This document shows positions 12,578 through 23,008 of a stretch of 64,000 nucleotides of DNA, in pieces (the stretch's first letter is position 1; each line of letters opens with the position of its first letter). Below the pieces are notes generated by a model, which saw nothing but the letters and a program-made list of their open reading frames with translations, made no database searches and had not been told where the DNA came from. A program made the position numbers and the translations under genes. The DNA lies in contig JAUDYN010000001.1 of NCBI GenBank assembly GCA_030407005.1, forward strand, positions 186,001 through 250,000. Reading direction: 5' to 3'. The stretch comes from Desarmillaria ectypa (Eukaryota > Basidiomycota > Agaricomycetes > Agaricales > Physalacriaceae).

Positions 12578-15500
12578 CTATGGCTCTTCCAAAGGGGTGT
12601 CGAATTGTGTTGCGATTTGACTGATCCAATACTGATCAATCAGTTTCTTCCATATTTCTTCATCTGGATTGACAATCCACTTGGTATATCCATCTTTTCT
12701 TTTGGCGAGGTAGGCTACATCGCCGTGTTCCGAGTATTCATGGTCCAGTATCTTGACCACTGCTTTGTTGGTTGCGATTTTTGGAGTGTGTACGGCGCAG
12801 TTTATGCTAGCCTAGTACTCTTGGATCGCTTCCAAAGCATTCGTCATTTCGTTCTCTCGAACCCATGAGTTGTGCTCACGAGTCCATCCCTTCCATTTGA
12901 CTAGGTAGTCCTTGACTTTCCTTGATGGTTGTCCTCGCTTGGATCGTACCTTTCTGGTGCGCAAGTCCAAGACTTCTTCAATTTTGTATTCTTCTTGACC
13001 GTCGACAAGGTCTGGAGGAGGAGGTGGCAGTTGTTTTTGATTTGCGAATGAGGGTATGACATATGGAGTCAATAATTTCTTGTTGAATCAGGAGTGAATT
13101 TTCCAATGGGGCAGCAATTTTAACTTGTATGCTGCTGCTCCCGATTTTTCGATGATTTCGAATGGTCCCATTCATTTATCATCAAGCTTTTTCTTTGGTC
13201 ATGGAAGGTGAAGGTTGGCAGTGTCAAGCCATACCTTATCCCCAATTTGATATTCCCTTGGAGTCTGCTTTTTCTTGTCATATTGCGCCTTCATTTGTGT
13301 CACGGCTTTTTCCAATGCTTCATGCATCTCCTTGTGGACTTTGGCCATAGTTTCCATGAAGTCAACAGCTGCAGGATTTGCGAAGCTAGTTTTCTGTATT
13401 GACTCAGGAATGAGTCTAGGGTTTCATCCATATAGGACCATAAAAGGACTTTTGCCCATAGCCGAGTGAACTCAGTTGTTGTGGGCAAATTCGGCGAGTG
13501 GTAGCCATGCTACCCAGTCGGTCTGTCAATGGTTGACAAAGATATGGAGGTATTTTTCAACCTCCTGGTTGACTCTCTCTGTCTGTCCATCTGTCTGTGG
13601 ATGGTATGCCGTGGAGGCATTCTGAGTGATGTTCAACATTTGATATAGTTCCTTCATGAATGTTGAGACAAATTGGGGTCCTCGATCAGAGATGACCACT
13701 TGCGGCATTCCGTGCTTCACATATACATGGTTGCGAAGTATTAATGCCCATCCTTCAGTGGATAGCTCCTCATTGCATGGGATAAGGAGAATGTTCTTGG
13801 AGAAACGATCTACTATGACCAGTAGGGCATCAAATCCGTCTGACTCGGGGAGTCCAGTGACCATGTCAACTGAGATATGCGTCCATGGCATATCGGGTAT
13901 CACATTGGGATGAAGAGGTGCGGCCTTGGCCTGTGTATCACTTTTTGTTCTTTGACAAGTCTCACATCCTTTGATGTACGATTCCACATCCTTCTTCATT
14001 TTCGGCCACCAGTACTTGCAAAGCACGAGTTCCTTTGTCTTGGCGATTCCTGGATGTCCAGTGGTGATATGATCATGGAATTGCGCAATGATCTCACTGC
14101 ATAGAATAGAGTCTTTAGGAATATAGACTTGTCCATCATACCACAGGATTTCATTTCCCTGGGTGATTCCTCATTCATGGTTGAGGGATTTCTCGATTTC
14201 CTGGTCCCACTGGTCCTTCTGTCTTGTTGCATCTCTTATACGCATGATCCTTTCTTTGGTGGTTGGTAATACCAATGTTCGGAAATGCTCTGGAGATAGT
14301 ACGACAATGTCTTGATTGTCTTCTTTTCCCTGATCATGATCGTCTCGCCTGCTGAGAAGATTGGCCTTCTGGTTAGCGGTTCCAGCTTTGTGTTGAAGTA
14401 TGAAGTGGTATTCCGCTAGTTCGGTGACCCACCGAGCTTGTTGGCGATTCAACTTCTGGGGTTTCCGGAAGTATTGAAGATTCTGGTGGTCAGTCCAGAT
14501 CTCTACAGTTTCCTTGGCTCCCATGAGGTAATGACACCATTCTTCTAGTGCCAGCATGATTGCTAGTAACTCCTTGTCATAGATTTTGTAATTATGCTCC
14601 ATAACTGTGAGCGCTTTGGACATGAAGGCGACCGGCCTCCATTTTCCTTCCTTTTCTTGACTTAGGATAGCACCAATGGCTCCATCACTCACGTCTGCTT
14701 CAACTCAGAACTTTCCATCATCCGAGGGGATTGTAAGAACTATGTTTGTTGTCATCAACTTCTTGAGTTGATTAAATGCTTGTTCCTGTTCTGATCCCCA
14801 TGTCCAGTCTACCTTTCCGGTTAACTGGGTAAGGGGATGCACTATCTTGGAGTAGTCTTTGATGAACTTCTGGTAGAAGTTTGTGAATCCTAAAAAGGAC
14901 TGTAGCTCCTTCTTCTTTGTTGGGGTTGGCCATTCTGCTATTCCCGCAATCTTGATTGGGTCCATGTGAATGGCATCTTCACTGATGATAACCCCAAGGT
15001 ATTTGGTTTCTAGTATCTCAAACTCGCATTTCTCTGCTTTGAGGAACAATTTGTTTTCTCAAAGTCATTGGAGTACTTGTCGTACTATATCCTGGTGTTC
15101 AGACAAGGATTTGGTGAAGATGAGTATGTCATCAAGGTAAATCGTGACTTTTCCTCCGGCAATCAGATCCTTGAATATGTCATTCATCATCCACTGGAAC
15201 ATGGCTGGTGAGTTTGTAAGTCCGAAGAACATTACCGTAGGTTCAAAGAGTCCTCGGTTAGTTCTGAATGTGGCCTTTTCTTCATCTCCATCTCAAATCC
15301 GCACATTGTTATATCCCCAGCAGACATCCAACTTGGAGAAGTACTTTGCTCCCCTTAGTTTGTCGATAAGCTCAGAGATGAGCGGAAGGGGATAATGATT
15401 CTTGATCATCATTTCATTCAGTTTTCGGTAATCCTGGACTGGTCATAGGGAACCATCTTTTTTCTTGACAAAGAAGAAAGGGGAAGCGAAGGGAGATTTC

Positions 15501-16897
15501 AAGGGATGAATTTGTCCTGAGTCTAAGTTCTTATCTAAGAACTTGTCTAATTGTTCTTGCTCATTTCGATTGAGCAGATACACCTTACAATCTAAGGTAG
15601 ATTTCGCATTGGGGACCAATTCGATTGCGTGGTCCCAGGGTTGTCTTTCTGGTAGTTCGTCAAAGCTTTCTTTAGAGAATAAATCTCTGAAACTTTGATA
15701 CTGAGGAGGTACGAGTTCCTCAAACGTCTGTTTTGGTTTTTCAGCATTGGCGGCTGCAGCCAACTCGTTTGCGTGATGGATGGCATGAAGGATGATTTCT
15801 TCTTGCATATTAATGGCAAGAATACTTTCTCCTTCCTCAAGTTCTTCATCCCATCTGTCTTCTTCATCTGCATCAGGCAAGGTGAACTGGTTTTGGACGC
15901 AATGACATCATCCGAATGTCAAGGTCCCCACCTTCCAGTTGACAAAAGGGTTATGGCGTTTGAGCCAGTCATGTCCCAAGTATACAGTCTTGGAGCCTAG
16001 GTCAGTGACCGCAAGATTGATTCATTCGCTATGTCCTCCAATTGTCATTCGGAGTTCTATGAATTCAGTAACATCCCCTGCTTTATTGTGCATTCCGTTG
16101 GCATTGTAGACTGGTATAGGGGCTGCGGCCTTCCTGGTGTCCAACTGATGTTGCTGGATGTAAGTTCAGTTGATAGAGCTGCCGGTGCAGCCGCTATCCA
16201 ACAACGCTCGGGTTGTTAATGTCTGTTTTCCTGTGCATGGGGAAAGCTGAATATCTACCAAGAAGTCCCGTCTGGAACTCTTGGTGCCGTGAATATACCG
16301 AATTGGTTCGTGTAGTTTGTAGAGCTATTCTCGGGCTAGGCTCCCTCCCATCTTTAAGCTTTGAATAAGCTTGTCATCAATTTCTCCAAGTCTTTTGGGA
16401 TGTACCCAAATGGAGAGAACTGCTTTGGCGATTGCCAAATCCTTGGACTCACATACCGCACGCATCATCCAGTCAATTTTGAATGGTCTGAGCCATTGGA
16501 ATTCATTCTGCTTCCCTATACATTCAGAAGCATCTGATACCCCCTTGTTAGGATAGGTGTCGGTGTTGACATTTCCACGTTCATTTGGAAGGTCAATGTT
16601 TTGTGATTCCAGTGTTCTGGATATTGGGGTACTGGCTTTGGATTGACTGACTTGCCACATCCTAAAAGCTGTATCGTCTTCTTTGTCGGGTACTTCAACG
16701 ATCATGGTTCTGCTGAAATGCCCCCTTTTTACTGCCTGGGCGCTAGCAGATTCCTGTTCCTTTTCTTCGGCCGACACCACTCTCGATGGAGTTTGAATTT
16801 CCTTGGTCATTGACTCCCAGCTAGTGCCTAAGGCCACCTTTGCATGTTTGCAACCCGTACCAGTCTGGTTTGGGTAATCCTGCCCCCTTTTTATCAC
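12578..16897 (-). pseudogene. Pol polyprotein with chromodomain (copy 2)
   Basis: Read from 16897 downward: a linker, protease (DSGCTGSS, about 16200), reverse transcriptase with an intact active-site YLDD (about 15145) and SKLDV box, RNase H (DKELLAIMLALEEW, DHQNLQYF), integrase with a CX2C zinc pair (GCETCQRTK), DISVDMVTG-type first Asp, SDRGPQFV and the Glu in GQTERVNQE, then a chromodomain (YKIEEVLDL...YLVKWKGWTREHNSW, about 12990-12850). Catalytic residues are present, but the frame is cut by many TGA codons, largely where related proteins carry Arg (NN-stop-VHSA, LP-stop-PKKKL, [14 protein letters not shown]). Chromodomains of this clade target integration to marked chromatin. Confidence 0.9.
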
Positions 16898-17579
16898 CTG
16901 GGTGCTAGCGACTTCCTCCCTTTCGGCTTTGATCCTTTGACTTGCCGGCCCGGTTTGGTACTCAGCTTCATCAAGTTTTCCACTCCCCGGACTGGTTTGT
17001 CCGGGTCATCGGTCCTGGCCTTGGTTAGAGGTACTGTCCTGGTCCTCCGCCGACCCTGGCAGAACTGGTGAGCTTGCCCCATTGCTCGAGACGGGTACTG
17101 GGACGGTCAGACTTCTGGGAGGCCCAAGGGAGTCCCGCCTACTGGTCCCTGCTCGTCGCTGTGCACTCAGCGGCATATCCAGTGAGCTATGCTCTTTGGA
17201 CTTTGTTGCGGCGCCAACACCACTTGGCAAGTCCTGCTCCAGTTCATCAGAGGCTCAGGATTTGTCACTACAGATACTGGTGTCAGCGTCTTCTAGGAGG
17301 ATGACGTACCTGTTTGTCTTTCCTGATTCTTGTTTGGTCTTTGGTTTCAGTGAAGTCATGGATATATTCTTTTTCATATGTAATTGTCTGTTTTCATAAT
17401 AATCAGTCTGACCCATGGAAACCGAGGACACACCTTGAGACTCAGGTGTGCAAGGGGAATCAAACCCTTGATGCCCTACTCTTTTACCTCCTCGATCTTG
17501 GAGGTGCTTGGCACCACTGCATCAGTGGGCCCCACATATCTCACAACGTTCTTCTCTTTTCTCATAGGGCAATCCCTGC

Positions 17580-19050
17580 TCAGGTGACCCTTTTGATCAC
17601 ACCTGAAACAACGCCCCTCGGCTCATTGCCGGTCTAAGTCCATGGGCTTCCCTGCCCCTCTGTACGTTGTCCACTTACTGGTTCCAGCATCGTGACTGGT
17701 TCCTCCACTCCCAGCAGTCGGCTTTGGAGTCGACGAACTTGTCGCCCCAGTGGTGTTCTTGCCGCTGGGCTGCTGTTGTTGGGGACGTGGGCCCTGCTTC
17801 TGGCCGTCCCGAGGCATACTAGTGGTCTGGTCAAAGACCCATTTCCGCTGTCTCTCTTCATACATCCGGAGGATGCGTTCCTTCCACTCTGGATATGAGC
17901 ATGGAATACTCATGCCCATATTTGATATGAAGGTTGTGTACGAACTAGGTACTCCTAGTCGCACTGCCTTCACCATTGCACCACATTCAGCCTCATCAGA
18001 TCTTCAGCCCGCTAGTTTGGCTTCTTCTTCCAATTTTTGGAAGTAGTGGGAGGCGGGCTGGGCTCCCATGCGCAAATTGAACATGCGCTTTTCGTGGATT
18101 TCCTCGATCGCAGGATCTCAGATGTGTGACTAGGTCGATGAAGTTGGTCCAGTTGGGGTATCAGAAATGGGCAGCGGTGCCATCAAAGGCATCGCCTACC
18201 CAGTATTCGGGTCTCTTGTAGACCCACCAGTCCTTGGTGGCACCCTCGAAGTGAGATGTCACAAATAGTACCAGGTGTGATGGCACCTGGAAATAGTGTC
18301 AAAACACTTCAAAATAGGTGATACAATCACCTATGAAGCATTCAATATTGTCATGGTCCCCCTTGAATGGAGTGGGGACTTTGACGAGAGTTGGTTTGAT
18401 GCCCAGATAAGGGGCATCAGCGGCGGCATTCCCGACTGGATTTGGGATCGGATCGGGAGGTCCTTGCCCGAGGGGTGGTCTTGGGATTGAGTATCGATCC
18501 AGCCTAGGACCTGGGAACCCTCTCGGTGGTCCCATCAGTCTTCCCCTCTCGGGTTCTTTCTCCCTCTCTTGATCTCTGAGGTATTCCGCTAGTGTCTTGC
18601 AAGCAGAATCCTCTTTGTCGAGCTCTTTGCGCATTTCTGCGATGTGCCGTTCCTTTTCCATCAACTCAGATCTCATCTGTTGATGGACTTCTGCAGCCGT
18701 GGCAGGAGTTCTTGATGCCCCTGCAGTGGCATTTCCTGCAGGGGCTTCCTCGGCTTCCATTTCTTCTCCCACCCCTGTGAAGAGAAGACTGCCACCCTGG
18801 TAAGAGTGGTATCCTTGGTGGCGTGCCCTATGGTGCGGGGGCGAGTCAGGGAGTGGTCGTGGGATTGCGACCGGGGTATCCAGTGGATGATCCGGATATA
18901 TTTCGTATTGGGGATGGTGGTATTCCATCCTGCCATAGTAACCTGTATTGTAGGTTAACGTATCATACTGGGGCCTCTGTCCCCAATTACTCCTCTCTTG
19001 CCACTTCCAACCTCCATAGGTATTGGAGGGTCCTCTCCAGTTCTCGCTAC
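17580..19050 (-). pseudogene. Gag polyprotein (copy 2), interrupted
   Basis: Begins with a Tyr/Gly/Pro-rich region (about 19020-18800), then an acidic linker and a coiled-coil stretch (MEKERHIAEMRKELDKEDSA, about 18650), the conserved capsid region (PTPFKGDHDNIECFIGDCIT, then YFQVPSHLV and FEGATKDWW), a basic Pro/Gln-rich linker and the nucleocapsid knuckle CFRCDQKGHLSRDC (about 17620-17580). In-frame stops include TGA at 18299. A one-base frame change occurs near 18120 (between THL and DPAIEEI). The same region read in a second frame supports a separate upstream reading frame. Confidence 0.8.
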
Positions 19051-20192
19051 TCCTCTGGATCTCTGGGCCAAAGCCCTGGAAATAGATCCCCTGCAGAGGG
19101 GCGGAAAATTGCCCAGTCATGATTGGCATGTATCCGGAGGTTGACAATGTCAGCCCTAGCGGAGCTGGGCCCATCGAAGGGAATTCGGATGGGGTCACCC
19201 CTGTTAAGGGCCAACCACTCATCCATGTCAATTCTGGGTTCTTCCCAGAGATCACGGGCTTCGACATCCCTTTGTCAAACTTCCCATGCTGTGGTCCAGA
19301 ATGGACCGAAGAGCCTTCGGTTGACCTTGGAGAGGTCGGGCCAGATGAAGTCTTCCCCGTGCAGGTTGAAGGGGTCGTCGGTGGCATGGGGAGGGGCCGG
19401 GACCAGGGTGTTGTCTCCAACGATGTTGTCATCAGACTCGTCATTGGAGATTTCGATGATGGGGAGAGAGGAGATGGAGATTGACTCTCCTTCCTCTGGC
19501 CACTGCTCATGGCTCCAGGGGCCATAAGGGTGGTTTTGATCCATGTTGGAATCATCGGGGTGGTGGGGTCTGGAGTAGCTGGACCTTCTGCTGTTGTTGC
19601 TGTCGGGCAATGGGGAATCTGATCTCTGCTGGGATATGTGGAGGGCGGGGGTTCTTGGACGAGGGGGGGGACCAGGGTATGGGGGCGGGGGTTCATCCAG
19701 CGCAAGCCGAATGTCCCTCGCGTATTCTTGGGCCGCCGTGTGGGCAGCTGTTGGTCGCTCCAATGCGATGGTGGGTCATTCCATCTGGTAACAGAGGAGG
19801 ACAGCTCTTGCATTGTGTACGCAAGCAGAGGTGGGCCTGGTAGTCAGGGTCCAAATTGTTGAGGGCCCCGGAGTTGGGGGCCTTGAGTCCGTGCTCCCCT
19901 CGGAGGAGGAGGCAATTGTGAATTGAGCCCGGGGACAAACAAGTGGAGTTGCCTCTCGTTCTCCCAGTCTTGCGGGGGGTATCCCCCTGGGAATGACATG
20001 GGTGGTTGTTGGGGCGGGGCAGGGTGATGGGTTGAGTCGTCAGGGCTGCCTTTGTCTGAGCAGTGCCCAGATTTCTTCCTTGTAGATTAATACAGCAAGG
20101 ACTATGAAGAATGATAAAAGTATGGTGCCACCAATTGTGATGCCGAGACATACAGTTCGAGGCTTGTGGGGGTTTCTTTCTTCTCCAGGCAT
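19048..20192 (-). pseudogene. Extra frame upstream of gag with a membrane segment (copy 2)
   Basis: From an ATG at 20192 a single frame runs to a TAG near 19048, broken only by three TGA codons (20040, about 19780, 19275). The first 50 codons contain one strongly hydrophobic stretch (ITIGGTILLSFFIVLAVLIY) followed by charged residues, like a single-pass membrane anchor. The next part is Pro/Ser-rich. A later acidic patch contains ISSLPIIEISNDES, which resembles a SUMO-interacting motif. The final part (RDLWEEPRIDMDEWLALNRG) looks globular. The three TGA codons may be mutated sense codons, as elsewhere in this element, so this was possibly one protein of about 380 residues. I know no standard chromovirus protein of this kind. 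Confidence 0.55.
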
Positions 20193-20239
20193 GAAGAAGT
20201 TCTTCTATATGGCTGGCGTATTAGAAGTGGGAAGGATAA

Positions 20240-20252
20240 ATCTCTTGTTTAA
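20240..20252 (-). promoter_or_regulatory. Putative self-primer binding site (copy 2)
   Basis: Thirteen bases (TTAAACAAGAGAT on the element's sense strand) lie directly against the 5' LTR. They are the perfect reverse complement of ATCTCTTGTTTAA inside the LTR (20407-20395), just downstream of the TATA box. No match to a tRNA 3' end is apparent. The layout fits Tf1/sushi self-priming. Confidence 0.75.
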
Positions 20253-20676
20253 TGTTAGGTACCAACTTGGACACATGACTTGGGGCAGTCAGCTGATCTC
20301 TCTGGGCCGTTATGCATTCGAACGATCACCCAAAGTGAGAGATAGAAGCCAATAGCCTTCTGTGTTGTGTAAACAAGAAGTATATGGTTTTAATTTAAAC
20401 AAGAGATAGAGTACAACAGTCTAGTTTACTCTGTTTATATAGTATTTCTACAGCATTTATATTTAGGTGAAACACTATGGTCCATGTGTGAACAGTGTTG
20501 AAGTAGTGCGATCCAGGAGGATCATAGAACCAATAGAGAATGTCTGGGGTAACAGTTGGTGAGAACGAGGGTTGTAGCCAGCGAATAGCTGGATATGAGT
20601 CAGTTTCTTGATTAGATTAGATGGGTGAGTCATGGATATGACTCGGATAAGATAAGATAACGGAAAAATCATAACA
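20253..20676 (-). repeat. 5' LTR of copy 2
   Basis: Partner of 12122-12545, also 424 bp. On the element's sense strand a TATA box (TATATAAA, 20441-20434) is followed about 34 nt later by ATCTCTTGTTTAA (20407-20395), the predicted start of R. Confidence 0.95.
20434..20441 (-). promoter_or_regulatory. TATA box in the 5' LTR of copy 2
   Basis: TATATAAA on the minus strand, about 34 nt upstream of the segment complementary to the primer site. The spacing suits transcription starting at that segment. Confidence 0.65.
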
Positions 20677-20684
20677 ATCCTGGG

Positions 20685-20886
20685 TGTTGTGCAGGGTAGA
20701 CTCCAGGCTAGTAAAGCCAGATGTAAGAGAATTATTATTCTATAGCTCCTACAGAGCTTATATTTATACTACTTTGCACTAGAATCTAGAATGTACTACA
20801 ACTTTCTATGACTCTTGTGCTTACTCATTGACTCTCAGCATGATGCCAGATTGCTCCTTCTAGAACTTTCCAGCAAAATCCCAACA
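20685..20886 (-). repeat. Copia-like solo LTR (202 bp), CpG-poor
   Basis: On the minus strand it reads TGTTGGGATTTTGCTGG...CCCTGCACAACA with a TATA-like ATAAATATAAGC inside. The ends resemble the clear solo LTR at 35580-35827 (TGTTGGGATTT...CACAACA). The flanking 5-mers do not match. No internal retroelement region is attached on either side. Confidence 0.55.
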
Positions 20887-22424
20887 GAGTGACTGTACAA
20901 ACATGGTACAGCCCAGTGTTTACCATTGTTGTCCAATGGAGTTTGGGTCTAACATTTATAGGTACTATTATTATACTTGCTGATGCAACCAGGCAGGCAT
21001 GAGCTCATATACTGGCTACCAGGTAAACCCAATCATATCTGCTTACTGCATGTTGTAAAAGAGTGTGAAATGGAGGTTATGAGTGCAGTGGTAAACTATG
21101 AGACTTGACCATGTGAGAGATGTGGGTGAGAGTATTAATCTATATTATCAGTGGGCTGGTCTGCCCAGTATATATACTACAAAGTGGGTACTTCTAGAAT
21201 ATACTATTATCTACTAGTGTCCATGTCTGACTCATTTTTGAGTGAGCAGACAGGCAATTGAGTCAAGGAGAAGGTGCACAAAGGTTTGTGTGCTTCAATA
21301 TTGCTCCAATTGCCAAATTGCCATATGCAGCTGAGCGCATCTTCAACACTGCAATCTGGCATGATTGTACTGTTTCAAGCTCTTCCTATCCCTGGGCCAG
21401 AGTTCTCTAGGCCAACAGATTGTATTTCTTATCTATCTGAAGAATCAACTATTAGTCTCTAAGACATGAGAGATTACCAGGTATGTAGAAATATACTCAA
21501 TCTTACTTGTCTCAGTTCCTGGACTGGTGCCATTGAGTGGCTATTTCTGTCAGAATGCTGATTTCTGCTGGAGCCATGTGCACTGCTAGTTCTGGACTTT
21601 CCATTCAGTCAGACTGGTTCATTGGGTTTCCAGTCCTGTCACCCAAGACTCAGACTCTTCACAGCTAAGCCCTTACTGACTCCTTGAGTCTTCCACTTCA
21701 TTTGGCTTTCTGGTTATTTGTGCACATACTTTTTTATGAGTATGGTTACAAACATAGTTTGTATACTAATAAAATTGAATTTTATATGTATTTTCAAGAG
21801 TGGACATCTGGCAGACATATCAATACCCATCTGGCTCAGTTAGCAAGAGCATAGTTAGTGCCTGGAAAGATTGGAAATATAAATAGAGTAGAATAATATA
21901 AATACTGTCCATGTAACTAGCTAGAGGTCAGGTTTCTGGCTCCCAGAATACTACCAAGCAATCAGTATGGGCTTATTGGCTAAGAGCTTTGAGTTATAGA
22001 CTCACCTGGAATAGTATTTGGTGACCCAGTCACTTTGTGTATGTAAGAACAGTTCATAACAGTACAGACAGAAAGCCTGAGATACAGTCCAGAATCCATT
22101 TAGTACCAGTAAACTGAAACCAAGTAGACACTATCAGTTCAGATTGCAACCAGGCAGTTAGTACTTATTCAGGAAACTGCACCAAGCAGTCTGTCAGTAC
22201 AAGATTGTGTTCAGAAGCATGAAAGTTCAGATTTGTATCATTACAACAGTATTCAATCAAAGAAACTTATATTCATTTGTCACCCAGAAACTATTAAGTA
22301 TAGTACATACATTGACCAGGTGTAACTTAGCCCTTTGAATCACAATCACTGAGTGTGCTAGAGAGAGTGTGTGTTATAGCATTTCACACTTATAATGCAG
22401 TCAGTACCTTTTAATGGCATCTGC
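20887..22424. repeat. Eroded CpG-poor repeat DNA, possible SINE-like segments
   Basis: No gene. AT-rich and almost free of CpG. Two stretches resemble tRNA-derived sequence: 21063-21135 (GAGTGCAGTGGTAAACTATGAGACTTG..., A-box-like) and 21832-21870 (TGGCTCAGTTAGCAAGAGCATAG..., A-box-like). Neither has a good B box, which could have been lost by mutation. They may be heads of old SINEs. Confidence 0.35.
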
Positions 22425-22570
22425 TTCTTTAACATGCCGGCCACAGGTCAGATGGCTGATAGTCCTAATAAAATATGGAGTTTCGCTACATGATAATGAT
22501 GGATGTTTAATCTATTGCATGTAAGAGTTCAAATTCCCAAGAGCACTTCTCGTATAATCCACTCTCATGA
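22425..22570 (+). repeat. Decayed duplicate of the GDSL promoter region
   Basis: Matches 22828-23010 in order (GGCATCTGCTTCTTTAAC, GCCGG, GGCTGA, AATATGG, CATGATGATG, GTAAGA, CCGAGAGCC-like CCAAGAGCA, TTGTATT-like CGTATAA), but with many CG positions changed to TG, CA or TA. It is an extra copy of the promoter lying on the CpG-depleted side. Confidence 0.65.
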
Positions 22571-23008
22571 TGCTAAAAGAAGCATAACTAGTAATGCACA
22601 TGATGATGAATAAGCGCAAATTGACTCCTAGTATGACGAGTTGGTAGAAGGATGGTCGTTATCTCTTCTAGTAAGCCCTCTGTCATTTCCTCTATTCATC
22701 GGAAAGAATCGGGGATGCCACTTGCAAGACGATGGCCGTGATTGCGGGGATGAATGGTGCCAACGGATTATCGGGTTGTTCGCCTTAATTCCGGATGCTC
22801 TCTTCGATGTTTGAACGTACTTAGCACGGCATCTGCTTCTTTAACGGGCCGGCGACAAGCCAGGCGGCTGACGGTCCGGATAGAATATGGGAAGCGAAGG
22901 GAAAAGTTTCACCACATGATGATGACGTTTATTCTGCTACGTATAAGAAGAATTCACGGCCCCGAGAGCCACCCTTTGTATTCCCCTTCTCCCCCCCCCA
23001 CGTCCGTC

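Larger units (their letters stand above)
12117..20681 (-). mobile_element. Complete Ty3/gypsy chromovirus (copy 2) with ATCCT duplication
   Basis: Two 424-bp LTRs (12122-12545 and 20253-20676) bound the element, with ATCCT on both flanks (12117-12121 and 20677-20681), a 5-bp target duplication. Reading on the minus strand from 20676: 5' LTR, self-complementary primer site, an upstream frame with a membrane segment, gag, pol with chromodomain, polypurine tract (AACAAGGGGGTAA), 3' LTR. Coding frames are broken by in-frame TGA codons and at least one frameshift in gag, so this copy is probably not autonomous. Key pol motifs are still intact. It inserted about 30 bp from the 3' end of copy 1. Confidence 0.95.

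Noticed and set aside
18299..19813. A single 504-aa gag frame starting at 19813
   Set aside because: Its first half overlaps a more protein-like frame, and only the part after about 19020 resembles gag, so I split it.
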